Below are positions 20,806 to 32,379 of a DNA stretch of 64,000 nucleotides, in pieces. The translations under genes and the position numbers were made by a program. The stretch is from Darksidea phi. Taxonomy: Eukaryota; Ascomycota; Dothideomycetes; Pleosporales; Lentitheciaceae. The stretch lies in NCBI GenBank assembly GCA_030770425.1, contig JASJFT010000039.1, positions 1-64,000 of the forward strand, read 5' to 3'. Within the stretch, counting starts at the first letter, position 1. Every line of letters begins with the position of its first letter. The notes beneath the pieces were generated by a model. It made no database searches, was not told the origin of the DNA, and saw only the letters and a list, made by a program, of their open reading frames with translations.

Positions 20806-21766
20806 TCCAGGTGCACCAGACCGGGGTGGCATTCCAGAGAATACCGAGAACTACGTTGCGCTGCTCGAAGAGATGCGAGCGTCCTTCGGAACCCAGTTCG
20901 GCATTAGCATAGCTATGCCATCCAGCTACTGGTATCTCCGATGGTTCAAACCCAGGGAGATGCAACAGTACGTTGACTGCTTTGGCGTCATGGCTTATGA
21001 TTTGCACGGTCCCTGGGACGAGGAGGTCGTCCAGATCGGCAAAGTAGTGCTCGGTCATACGAACGTTCCTGAAATCTTCAACTGGACGCAGCCGCTTTGG
21101 TACGACGGAGTGGATCCGGCGAAGGTCAACATGGGACTCACATACTACGCCAGAGGCTACACCGTCTCTGATTCGAACTGTAATGGAGTCGGCTGCAGCT
21201 GGAGTTCGACAAGTCGTCTTGCGCCATACACCAACTTTAGCGGCGTGATGTCCCTCCAGGAGATTGAGAACCAGATCATCCCGCAACTGGGTATCAAACC
21301 CAATCTTCTCGAACAGGACATGATGATGGAGCTGAAGTGGGGCAACCAATGGATTGGCTACGACAACATGGAAACCATTGCGATGAAGAAGGCGTGGGCC
21401 AGTCGGCACTGCTTCGGTGGTACTATGATCTGGAGTGTTGACTTCTACTCTGGCTCCGGAAGTGGCGATACGCCTGACGGCAGTGGCTCGACGGATCCTG
21501 GAAACCCGGGTGCGGGTAACCCTGGGGATGGTTCTGGGAATGTCTATATCGATCCAAGCATTTACGATGACCCTAACCCCATTGTCAACTGCGAGCCTCC
21601 GTGTACGCTGATCCTGCCACCGAGAGTGCTTTCGACTCCCCCAACAATTACCTTTCCCCCGTATACAACGTTCTTGGATGTGGCTTGGAGCGAGTCGACC
21701 GGATGGACCCAGTATTGTGCAAACGACCGTGCTCACTATCTCGCCCGTGACGACGACCGAGATTGA
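20806..21766 (+). pseudogene. GH18 catalytic region, longest surviving open segment
   Basis: An open frame of about 320 codons following the DWEYP intron. It contains the substrate-binding YDLHGPWD and WSVDF motifs and ends in a Gly/Asp/Pro-rich linker. Part of the GH18 pseudogene; it could be mistaken for a separate gene. Confidence 0.8.
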
Positions 21767-22812
21767 AGTATGGGCCCATACTGTGACAGATATCAGAACG
21801 ACATCCGGCGTCTACTCCACCTTCCAAATCACGCCCAGCGTCAAGCCACCGCCGTTCAAAATCACCAATGATCCCGACCCCCTCACCAAGTCGACATCGC
21901 ACCCCGAAGTGACACGGTGGGTCACGCCGCCTCCATACCCATACACTTACACGCCACCGAATCCAAAGCCCACGATAAATACCAGCAAAGGCGATGACGA
22001 CGACCTCATCGGTTGATTCCCGACTCCGACATGGAAGCCCCGAAGCCCGGACCGACCTGCAAGGCCGGCAGCAAATGCGGGAAGCCATGCCTGCTCGACT
22101 GCACTGACGGGCCGAACGATTTCTCCGATCCCAAGAATCCGAAGCCGCCGCCGCCGCCAAAGCCGGACCTAAAACCGCCTCCAAGGCTACGCCGACGTTC
22201 CCACCGACGGAGGAGCCGACACGGAAGCCGAATCCCGATGGAGATGAGCCCAATGATGAAGAAGAGAAAGACAACAATCATGAATGCGCCATTTGAATTC
22301 AATCTCCTGATCCCAACCTTTCGTCCAGACGAGCCCGATCCGTCAACAACGATCAAACCCCACCACCTCCACACTCATCATCCCCTCCGCCACCACCAGA
22401 TCCTCCCAAGCCCAACCAAAAGACCGAAAAGGTAGACTGCTACAACTCTGGCGCAACCGTAACCCGTGGCATGATGATCGACGCTTTGAACCAATTCTGC
22501 GACCAGAAAGAAGGCACCGTGCTCGATGCTTCCAAACCCCACACACTACGGACCCTAACAACGAACCGGGCTTCGGCGCACATTGCATGTGCTGCGATCT
22601 CGGCTGCTTCGACATGATTCATATTAGCGTGACGGTGATCAACGGGTGCAAGTTTACCATGGGAGGGAAGGGGGCGAACCAGGAGTGTGGCAGGATACTG
22701 AGGAGGGCGATTGACGAGTGCGACGAGAGTAGTACGGAGTTTAAGCAGGGGGGGGAAGATTGAGAGTAATTGTGCGCAGTGGAGGATCGACCCTAACCTC
22801 TACTGGGGGTGA

Positions 22813-23661
22813 ACTACGGGCAGTGAAAACTAAGTTCATCAAGCAGTCAGATGTTAGATGGTTCGAAGCTGATTATGGTGCTACTGTACTACTTGTGAAG
22901 CCTGAAATCTAGCGGTACGTTGGGGCTGATGTGGCGAGCTCCGCGATCGCATTCCGGATGATGCTAGCGTTTCGCCATAGCCTTCATTTGACGTACGGAG
23001 GAATACCATGATTGAAATTGGCTAGTGAATGGTGAAATGCCTCGTCTATATTTAAGTGAGGCGCCGGATATGTAGTGCAAGATCATGGCGGCGAAGAGGA
23101 CGAACAGGAAGAGCTTAGTGTCACGCTCGTGACGACTTTGGCCGTCGGGTAGTGCGATCTCCTGGCATATTACTAACTCTGCGCCTGTGCGACAGTACTT
23201 CGACGTTTGCGAAAAGGCATTCAGAGCCTAAGTGCCACCGTGCAAGGTCTTCTACTACCAGCGGTGCGGATAGGGCCCATTCGCCTCCGATCTTTCAGTA
23301 AGGCATAATTCCTGGCGACGGTTTGAATTTAGCATAGAAGTAAGTCGGAAGTAATGGAAAAGAGGTTGCGTGATGAGTCGTATCTCTGTAATGCTCGCAT
23401 CGAGCGCGGTAGAACTGGTGTATGGACATATTTAAAAGCCGAACTTATGGAGTTGCGAGTGTAAGTGCGGAAGTATGAGGACGATATCCCGAGGCGAAGA
23501 GATCGAATGCTCAATATATAATGCGCCAGCAGGCTCTCGAGCGGGGGACCTGTCGTAGCTAGCGAAATATTTGTAAATCTTTCTGCTCTCAATTGGAGCG
23601 AACGCGCTGTACCTTCTAATCTGGTGATTTTCATCTAGAAAGAAAATTCGTTCTCAATGGT
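22813..23661. other. Intergenic, no gene seen
   Basis: Only small frames, without motifs. Confidence 0.4.
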
Positions 23662-24769
23662 TTAGATTCCAAAATACGAAGTCTTGGGAAGCCGCGGAGC
23701 TGTGCTTTTAGAAGCAGCTTGAAGGGGAGGAGTCGGCGGGTAGTGGCTTGGTATAGGCAGCTGCATTGGCGGAGGGACGCCCCATGTTTGTCCGCCCCAT
23801 GATCCATTACTAAATGTCAAACGATGAACCCCAGCGCCGAGCTGTAAGATGCACAGTATCAACCACAGCATATATGCGTACACTCCTTCCCAAATGTGCC
23901 GGAAGCGCGTTTTGCAATGTCCAGCTATGCGAATACGCATGTTGATAAATTTCAAAGGGAGCGCTCTACGCATACTGTGCAAGGTCTGTTCGAACATCTA
24001 AGGATGGTAAAAACTATACGAAGCGCCTCTGCGTGGCTAGAGCGGAAATAGCAAAGCCTGGTTGTATGGCGACTAACAAAAAGACGGTGAACACGAACAG
24101 GTTTCCTGCATGCTCGGGTGCTTGCATGGGGAAGTTAGCCGGGCGAACACCTGAGATCGGCGCGTCATACGAACCGTTTAGCGGGATGGCTTCGTACGGG
24201 TTCCCACGTGGCGGCGATCTGGGGTAGATGCTTGTGTCTGGGCTTGGGAAAACAAGAACATGTACAAAGACTTCGCACACATGGTCGCTGTGCAAGCCGT
24301 TGCCTGGACTCTTCGCTATATTGAGACCAGACATGCCTTCGATCAAGTTATCATGTAACCTATTGGAAGCAACAGCGTCCTCATTCCGTGCCTGTAAGTG
24401 GGCAGTTTAACATGGATCGGGTACTTGCAGCAATCGTACCTTATAACCGGTACGCTGCAAAATCCGATCCCTAGCCGTGTACAAGCAAACACGGGCTAGT
24501 GACAACGAGTACCGATAAAGCGCATCATACCAGGCCGTGTCGGTTGCTTGGACCGCCCCAGCATAAGCAGGGTGCTGCTTCACGACGTGTGTGTTTATGC
24601 TCTGGTGTCGAACTGAGGACACGTGAATGGGGCACTTGCCACTCCGGTTCGATCTAGCTTGGAGTGAGCTTCGGGCGTAGTACCGTCTAAAGAGGTTTCG
24701 GTGGTGGCAGGAGGACAAGCAGCTTGAGCGAAGCAAGCAAAGACAAGGCCAAGGCCTATCGCAACACAT
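23662..24769 (-). CDS. Possible multi-exon membrane protein, model incomplete
   Basis: I do not recognise a family. Frame 24769-24440 (ending RILQRTGYK) joins in phase to 24391-24020 across a 48-nt intron (GTACGA to CTTACAG), giving a protein-like stretch with DTAWYDALYRYSLSLARVCL and a hydrophobic segment NLFVFTVFLLVAIQPGFAIS. The next frame, 23997-23662, has a second hydrophobic segment (VYAYMLWLILCILQLGAGV) and a Pro-rich tail, but the only in-phase junction I find would be a 34-nt intron, shorter than usual. The N-terminal start is unsettled. Alternatively these are chance frames. Transcript data would decide. Confidence 0.35.
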
Positions 24770-25134
24770 CGTGGGGACTGATGGGTGGTGCGGCCAACAA
24801 TGCACCTGTGCGATGGTGGATCGATCGGTGCAACTAGGCCGTATGGGGCTAGTCCGCGCTAGTCCTTTTTGGGCACACTCAGGGCGGGCACTTCCAACCT
24901 CACTCACCCAGCAGGTGCGCTCATCGCTCACGCCGCCCATTCCCACCCGCGCGACATCTCTCCGCAGCCACAGAGAAGACTCTGATGAAAGCGCGCCAGC
25001 TCGGCTTCCCGCCGGTTTTGCGCTCGGGGTAGGTGCTGCGGGACTCATTGCAGCACGCCCGGCGCGTTTTCCACAGCATTTACCACCGCGCACCCTTCGT
25101 TCATCCCTTTGTCCCGGAGCCTACTTATTTCTAA
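24770..25134. other. Promoter region of NTO1 / upstream of the uncertain minus gene
   Basis: No separate gene. The minus-strand frame continuing to 25093 lacks coding features here. Confidence 0.35.
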
Positions 25135-28100
25135 ATGGCTCCCGTGCTCGGCACACCAAAACCACGCGTACGAAGTTCTGCCCGCCCGTCAAAACGCCCC
25201 CTCTCCGACTCGGCGCCACCTTACAAGAAGCGCAAATATATTCCCGGTGGGCCAGGTGGCGGCGGAAGATACGTGGATGAAGACGGCGGAGAAACACCAG
25301 TTGGAGGCACAGGACCTGGAGGCTACGCATACATTGGACCCCGCGGCCGCATAGGCCGCATGAACGCGGAGAGGCAAGGTGTGTCCATCCCCGCGCCTTC
25401 GCCCTCATATTCGCGCCCTCGACGCGACAGGCCGCCAGCTGGACCGCGATCCAGCTCGGCCGCTGCAGTAGCCGCCGCCGTGGCGCAAAACGATGGATAC
25501 AAGCCGCGCGAAGAGCGCGGCTGGGAGGAATTTCACCAATCTCTCGACATCGATAGCGAGCTGCCCATCTTCAGCGCAGACCAGGTCGATGGCATTAGCC
25601 CTCCCGAGTCGGCTCCCAGCACCCCTGTCAATGGCACGTCCACTGGCCAGTACGCGATCGACAGCGGCGTGTCCGCCCAACTCGAGGGACTCCGCGCACA
25701 ACAAGTCTTGCAGGATGGAAGTACATCTGGGCCTTTGGTGACGCCAAAGAAGCGAGGGCCGGGGCGGCCACCTCGAAAAACAGATTCAATGCTCCACGGG
25801 CTCGGATCGCCGCCCCGTCCCCGCATCAATCCTCTCCCGACTATAAACCCGAAGGAGCGGCTAAATCTTCCGAAAGCAACCATGCGCGCAGTCGATCCGT
25901 TCAAAGAATTTGAAGAAAGCGAAGACGTCAAGGTCAACTATGTTGATCGTACAATGGCGAACATTGGATACCAGGAAAGCGAGGTGTTCGCGAAACCAGA
26001 GAAGAGCTTCATTCGAGTGCCCGAGGGCTCCATTGAAGAAGACCTCGATTTGAGGACCGAAGGCGATGGCTTGGGCGCGGTGGCAGTTAATCGCGTAGAA
26101 TACGACATGGACGAGCAGGACGATCGGTGGCTGGAGACGGTCAACGCGCAACGGCGCGAGGAAGGCGTAGAAGCCATCAAGCCGGCAATATTCGAAGTCA
26201 CTATTACTCAGATCGAGAAGGAGTGGCATGCGCTAGAAAAGAGTATGCAATCCTGTCGTTAGAGGCCATGAACACCGAAGGCTAACACCATGTAGGAATC
26301 CCCAAACCAAATCCCAAACCTCCACAGACCCATCGGCCACGGTCGAGTTCTGCAGCAGCAGTCAACGGGGAGCCCGCTGGGCAAGGCGAAGAGCAGGATA
26401 CGAAATGTGCAGTGTGCGACGACGGCGATTGCGAAAATACGAATGCGATCGTCTTCTGTGATGGCTGCGACTTGGCCGTGCATCAGGAATGCTACGGCGT
26501 GCCGTTCATCCCTGAAGGGCAGTGGCTCTGCAGACGATGCCAACTAGTGGGGCGCGGCACTCCTGTTAGTGAGCAGCCAGTACGCTCATGTCCCCTCTCG
26601 CCGTACGGACCCCTTGCTAACAGTCCTAGGGCTGCATATTCTGTCCGAATATAGAGGGCGCCTTCAAGCAGACGACTGCTATGAAATGGGCGCATCTTCT
26701 GTGTGCCATGTGGATTCCTGAAGTGTCGCTGGCCAACAGCACATTTCAAGAACCTGTGCAAGATGTTGAAAAGGTGCCCAAGACGCGCTGGAAGCTAGTA
26801 TGTACTCTGCGCAATTTTTCCCGTGCCCTAATTAACATGCTGCTAGACGTGCTACATCTGCAAGCAAAAGATGGGTGCATGTATTCAGTGCGGCCACAAG
26901 TCCTGCTTCGAGGCTTTCCATGTCACCTGTGCTCGCAAATCTCGGCTATGCTTGAAGATGAAGTCATCACCGTCTTCGAATCCTCTCGACGCCAGCGTGC
27001 TCAAAGCCTACTGCGATAGACACTCACCAAGCGACTGGCGCAGAGAGCACCAAACTGATGCCTATCTTGCCGAGGCGAAACATTACTATCGAAAAGCCTT
27101 TCGACATGTCCGGTGGGGCGACAGCCAAGCATACGCATTGTCAATAGGCTCCACGCACCCGTTACCTTCGGTGGAAGGCTTGGAAGACGACGAGGTCGCT
27201 GGCAACAAAAGAAAGCGCGGACGACCTTCCAACTCATGGCGACTACCCTCGGGAGCCCCCGTCGTACCGCAAGCCGTCTATCACAACGTCGAAAACTCGC
27301 TCATCAAATTCAACGTTCGTAAGCGCAAGGAATTCGTTCAAGAAGCCTGTCGATACTGGACACTGAAGCGAGAGGCTCGACGCGGGGCGGCTCTACTCAA
27401 ACGTCTCCAGCTTCAAATGGATGCATTTTCATCTATGGAGATCACCCGCCGCAACTTCGTGGGCATGGGTGCCGCTGGCCGACCTAGGCTCCAACGCCGT
27501 ATTGAGTTTGCCGAGCGGCTCGAAGATGACATGGAGCAGATTCGTGTCCTCTGCGAACAAGTCAAGCAACGTGAAGCTGAGAAACTCAAGGACATTATGG
27601 TCTTGAAATCCATCGTCGACTGTATCTACTTTCCCATAAACGGCCTCTTGGAGCCGATCATCGACCGAGCTTTCGCGTAAGTGGACCCTACTAGTGTTCT
27701 AATGACAAGAAACTCATCACCCTACAGATACGATAGCCACAACGAAGTCTTCAAAGTCCCGCTCCAGGAAATCCAGGCAAGGCTCAACCAGAGGCATTAC
27801 ACCTCTGTCCAGGCTTTCAGCGACGACATGACGAACGGTCTCAGTTCCGTCATTGATTTTGCGAAGATTACCGATATTAGCGATGCCGATCAGCAGCTGA
27901 ATGGCATTTCACACAAATCTTTGACAGCGGAGCAAAAGGAACAGAAAAAGCTTGCTAAGCGTATCTTCAAAGCACTGCAACCTTTGTTCAATGATGCTTT
28001 TCGCAAGGAGTCTGATCTAGCTGGCAGGCCATTTGAGCGAGAGATCCCCAATCTCGAGGCGCTTCTCGACTTGAAGCTGCGAGGCCGGCAAGGAGCTTCC

Positions 28101-28676
28101 ACAGGCGGTGACGAGGTACAACAGACCATCGAGGCTGATGCAGCCAACGACGACGAGAAGGTGCAGAACAAGGACGCAGAGGGAGCGGCTGATTCAGCCA
28201 AAGGGCTTGGAGCGCTTCACCTAGCACCGACTCCCGAAGATAATCCTGACGATCATCATGCTACGCGAGATGAGGCAGCAGATGAGGCAGCCATTGCCGC
28301 TCAGCTTGGACAAGACACGATGCACGCCAATGGCGAACCTGCTCCCGATCCAATGGACATCGACGCGGACGTAGGCAACGTACAAGCTGCGCCCCCAACC
28401 CCTCCTGGTTCGGATCAAGACTTGCTCGGACCCATCCACCATGGTGGCATTCCTTGGTACATGGTACCATTCGAGCCCGAGGGCACTACTGTCTACGAGG
28501 AGAAATGGTCGGGCCGGGAACGGGCCATGAGCGAAGACCTGAGCGAGCTTGATGAGGAAGAGCTAGACAGGCTTGATCCGGGAGAAGTGATGCCGGCGGA
28601 TGGCACAGTACCGGAAGCAGTAGTTTCGAAAGCCTCTCAGAAAGCGCCTGCACGGAAGAGGGTGAGAAGACGGTAG
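25135..28676 (+). CDS. NTO1: Nto1-like PHD-finger protein of the NuA3 histone acetyltransferase
   Basis: Exons 25135-26242, 26296-26564, 26630-26797, 26847-27676 and 27728-28676 give 1,107 aa with all phases consistent. The N-terminus is basic and disordered with an AT-hook-like [11 protein letters not shown]. An EPL1-like region precedes a PHD finger ([21 protein letters not shown], about residues 405-450). A zinc knuckle and extended second PHD follow ([52 protein letters not shown]). This PHD-Zn-ePHD module is diagnostic of Nto1/BRPF proteins, which read histone H3 in NuA3. A bromodomain-like stretch ([20 protein letters not shown]) follows. The acidic C-terminus ends ARKRVRRR. Intact in every respect; a core chromatin gene. 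Confidence 0.92.
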
Positions 28677-29536
28677 TGGTTTGAGCCTGTGTAATTGTTT
28701 CTGCAGCATACGCCTTTCTCACATGTTTGTATTTTACTTCTGATTGTGCGGCAATGTGTAACATATTTTCGGCGTGGGCAGTTGCAAAGGTGTTTGGGTC
28801 TTCCTTTGTGCTTGGATGCGACGGGGTTCTACGTTGGTCTGGGCGTGTTTCAATGGGAAAGTGTTTTTGAAAGCAAATTTTGCTGCGCATATCCAGCACG
28901 GATCCGTCCCATTTTCGCAGGTGAATACCCCCTTCTCACACGAAAAGAACAGTTCGGGTTGGGGGCCCTGGATATGTCAAGCATGTAGTGATGGATCTGA
29001 GGGACGTAAAGGGTTTGGGGTGTATATATCGAACACGTTTACTTGTAATACGCGGCGGCACAGCATCGGCTGAGCGCATACGTCTACACTCACGTGCCAC
29101 GTGTGAGCATGCGGGCAATGCTATGTGACAAGTAGAAAGAAGAGAGCCTTACGATGTCGCCGGGCAGAGAAGGGGACTGCTGCGACACAGTCAGAGCGCC
29201 GGGGGGCCAAGGGCGCAGTCCGGTGGTCCTGCACCCCTGTCGCGCCTGCCTCACTTCAGCTCGCGTGGCCGCGCTCTTTTGTTCCCTCACCAACGCCGAG
29301 CTCTCTCTTACCTCTCTCACTCCCACTCCCTTCACTCTTGCGCTCACGCCCCCGTTACCTCCCCATTTCAGCACGCTGCACCGCCAACGCGCTCTTTGTT
29401 AAACTCTTCTTAGCGGCAGGTCTAGCGCGCTGCGTACTACTTAAGCCCGGCTACCGTGCCTTGAGTAGAACCCAAAATTTCCAGCCCTGCCTACACAAAC
29501 CACGCCCGACCTCCACCGACCCATCTACATATCATC
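28677..29536. other. Intergenic; promoter of the RNA-binding protein gene
   Basis: Frames on either strand look like chance. Pyrimidine-rich tracts (29240-29400) precede the next start, as is common in fungal promoters. Confidence 0.4.
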
Positions 29537-30587
29537 ATGGCCTCCATGGAGTACGAGCAGGACCAGCGTCCCTATGATGGTTTGTTTCTGCCCTATGCGA
29601 CACGCTCGCTGGGCTCTACACAGTTGGCTGACAGACGCGTAGACGAGCCGCGTGGCTACGACCGCGACCGCAGCAGGTCGCCGCGCGGTGATCGTCGCGA
29701 CATGGACGACTCCCGTGCCCGCAGCGCCTCGCCCAACGCTCGCGATAGCCGGTAAGTGCTGCCTTTGAATTGCGAGATGAAGGCGAGCAGCAGTTGACGA
29801 AAACACAGTGGTCCGCCCCCCGAGCCTCGCGGAGATGATGGCAGCCGCAACTCGGGCTCCAATCTCTTCGTCACCGGTATCCACCCCAGTCTGACCGAGG
29901 AGGAGGTTACACGTCTGTTCGAGAAGTATGGCGAGGTTGAGCAATGCAATATCATGCGCGACCCGCACTCGAAGGAGTCGCGCGGCTTCGGCTTCGTCAA
30001 GATGGTTACCGCTGACCAGGCCGACGCTGCCAAGGAGGGTCTCCAGGGTGAGGTCCACCAGGGCAGGACGTTGAGCATCGAGAAGGCCCGTCGTGCCCGC
30101 CCGCGTACTCCCACTCCGGGCAAGTACTACGGCCCGCCCAAGCGCGGTAAGTTGAACCCTCTTCTCTATCACCGCCTTCGTGCCCTAATGCAGTGTAGAA
30201 TTTGGTGGCAGTGGACGCGGAGGTCGCGGAGGACCGCCCCGGTATGGCGACCGCTATGACGACCGCCGTGGTGGAGGTGGCTATGGTCGCCGAGACGACT
30301 ACGGCTCTCGTGGCGGCTCGCGCTACGATGACCGACCCTATCGCCGCGAGCGCGACGACTACGGCCCACGTGGCGTCGATCGCTACGCCTCCCGTGACGA
30401 CCGATATGGCCGCGAGGAGCGTCGTGGTGGAGGTAGTGGGGGATACTATGAGCGCCCGCCGCCTCCAGCTGGTGGTGGTGGCGGATACGGTGACGCTCCT
30501 CCCCCTCGCCAGGAAGCATATGGCGGTAGTGGTAGCGGTGGCAGGCCGTACGAGGACCGTGGTGACGATTACCGCTTCTCTCGTTAG
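29537..30587 (+). CDS. Tra2-like RRM/RS splicing-factor-type RNA-binding protein
   Basis: Exons 29537-29751, 29809-30146 and 30199-30587 give 313 aa. A further GT-AG segment of 63 nt (29580-29642) with a GGCTGACAG branch-like end can be removed in frame, giving 292 aa and joining YDDEPRGYDRD. The order is an N-terminal Arg/Ser/Asp-rich region (RSRSPRGDRRD), one RRM (RNP2 NLFVTGI; RNP1 RGFGFVKM), a PRTPTPGKYYGPPKR linker, and a C-terminal Arg/Gly/Tyr-rich tail (RGGRGGPPRYGDRYDDRR). RS-RRM-linker-RGG order resembles transformer-2/SR-type proteins acting in pre-mRNA splicing. It may also be a Gly-rich hnRNP-like protein. The in-frame optional intron suggests self-regulated alternative splicing, which is inference. 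Confidence 0.85.
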
Positions 30588-32379
30588 ACTCATTGCTGAC
30601 CCTATCAGAGCCGAAACGGTTCTGAGGTGCTAATGCGTCTCTCTCCGGTTTGGCGACATGCAACACTTTTCTACCCTGTAATCCTACACACTTCTTCATG
30701 CGGATCGGTTTAATACGGCATTACATCATAGCCGGGGATATGGTCGACAAAAGTTTCTCGATATGGTTCACGGCGCAACAAGGTAGCATACTTCGATAGT
30801 CTGCCATCTTGTCGCTTCAGCATTTCATCACGGTCTTCGGCACACGGTGGATTTCCTTGAGAAACGGTAACAACTACTCGGTAAAGGCTTCCAACGCCGC
30901 AGCTTGGCCTTGGAGCATGGTTCGTCTACATCTACGTCGACACCCAAATTGTACTTCTATATTTCCCCCATGCGCGATGAAGACCCGGGACGTCGAGTAA
31001 TCAGTGGTCACATACCCTGCACCATCAGCACTGTCTACATACACAATATCATCTCTGGCAACGTGGGCTCATCAGCTGCTCCAACATGACAGCGGCTGTG
31101 CCAGAAACGGCTCGCCTCCCCAGTGACTCCAGCAATGAGGCACGCAGTAAATCGACGTCCGACTTTGACATCACCTTCCATCCTGTAATCGCGGCGAATC
31201 GCCTAGTTGACACGCACCCCTCGACTGAGTTGAAAAGCATCGCATGCGTGATGGTCAACACTTCCGATATGCAGTGGAACAAACAGCGCATGCACACCAC
31301 GTATCTTGTTAGCATCGCACTTGGCGACTAAGCATGCAAGCATTCACCAAACACGTCGCAACCGCAAACCGACTTCCTAGTCCACGTCGTCTGTCGGTTT
31401 GCCATGGGCGAGCGAGGTGCGTTCCATTCCCCTCTCATGTGTCCCTTCCTATTCCATGAGTTATCCTTTCTTCTTTTGGTCCTTGGCACGCACCCGCAAA
31501 CAACTGACTAACACTTGAATTCGACAACTGTGAATTCCGTATCAACGGCCCAGCTGCGCGATCTTCCGTACTGCATCGCACGAGTAGAGACAAGTAGGCA
31601 CTCTGTGTTCTCCTCCAGGAGCATGGGCACGCTTGATGGTGTTCGTTGCCTTAACTTCTGAGGAATGCGTGCCCTAGCTGCGAACTGCAACTCTTGGGTC
31701 TAGATGTTCCAGTACTATGCTCAACTCCCTGGCTGAACGGGGCCAAACCAAGCTGACGCCGGGTGCTGTAAAATGTAGCAATGAAACATGGTAACCACAC
31801 TCTAACAAAGGCGCTGGTGTGTGATTCGACGTTTCGTGCATTGTGCGTGGTGGTGAGGCTATGGGCTCGTTATAGGGCTCCTCGCTTGTCGGGATCGCCC
31901 GAGGATCAATAACCTTAATACCGGGTGCTAGCGTCGGCTCAGTGAGTGATTGGCATGCTGTACTCTTAACCTGATAAACGTCAACAGATGGTCTTTTCGG
32001 ACGCGTACCTCGTTCAACGTATACTATCTAGAATAAATAGCCCACGAATAAGACCCCGCCCTTCGAAGCTCGTTTGGTTGTCTCACGACGCCGCCTATCA
32101 TCTGCAAAGCTTTAGTGCGGACGAGGCCGCCTGGAAGGGATGAAGACCCTTCGCGCCATCGCACCTGTGCGCTTGTGCGCCCATTGTGCTCCCAGTTCAC
32201 CTGCGTACCTGTTCTCTTTTCCTATGCTGTTTGTAGAAGCCTTATCCTTTGCGGCTGCTTTTGCGCCTCATCGCTGAGGTTCTACGCGCGCATCGCCCCT
32301 TCACTTTCATCTCCACCCCGTCACTCCTTCTGCTCGAGTCGATTCTTGCGTGTATCCTCCGTTCGTTGGTTGCCGAGTC
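30588..32379. other. Gene-poor interval
   Basis: No supported gene. A plus frame 31086-31331 (81 aa, MTAAVPETARLPSDSSNEAR) is moderately protein-like but has no partner exon or motif. The last 200 bases form the promoter of the DUF3431 gene. Confidence 0.4.

Larger units (their letters stand above)
18915..22812 (+). pseudogene. GH18 chitinase (CBM18-containing, killer-toxin-like class), decayed
   Basis: The signal peptide region is MAYNLVLSVFLLLPSPVTAQ. It is followed by YNCAKLPAICNNVAQR and RKRVRRRD, like the N-terminal part of fungal killer-toxin-type chitinases. Next come CBM18 units (QCDPSTPCPDGSCCTKAG; ALCGRDSKGGSVKCP). The GH18 core has the catalytic GVDIDWEYPGAP, with an intron at 20735-20805 inside the motif, then MAYDLHGPW and FGGTMIWSVDFY. 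A long Thr/Pro tail and a C-terminal Cys domain (CGRILRRAIDECDESS) follow. Frame breaks occur near 19200, 19560 (one base short), 20110, 20385, 21690, 22010 and in the G8 run at 22748-22755. Introns 19610-19662 and 19744-19931 are still recognisable. An amidoligase fragment is embedded at about 19950-20275. The catalytic residues remain, but the full protein cannot be made. Confidence 0.8.

Noticed and set aside
20531..21736. 401-aa minus-strand ORF
   Set aside because: It runs antisense through the GH18 catalytic region; composition is that of a codon shadow (Arg/His/Val-rich) and no domain is seen.
21648..22277. 209-aa minus ORF
   Set aside because: Shadow of the Thr/Pro-rich chitinase tail.
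29525..30172. 215-aa minus ORF
   Set aside because: Antisense of the Tra2-like gene; no motif.
31049..31331. Gene on either strand at 31.1-31.3 kb
   Set aside because: Two overlapping frames of similar length on opposite strands, neither with a recognisable feature.
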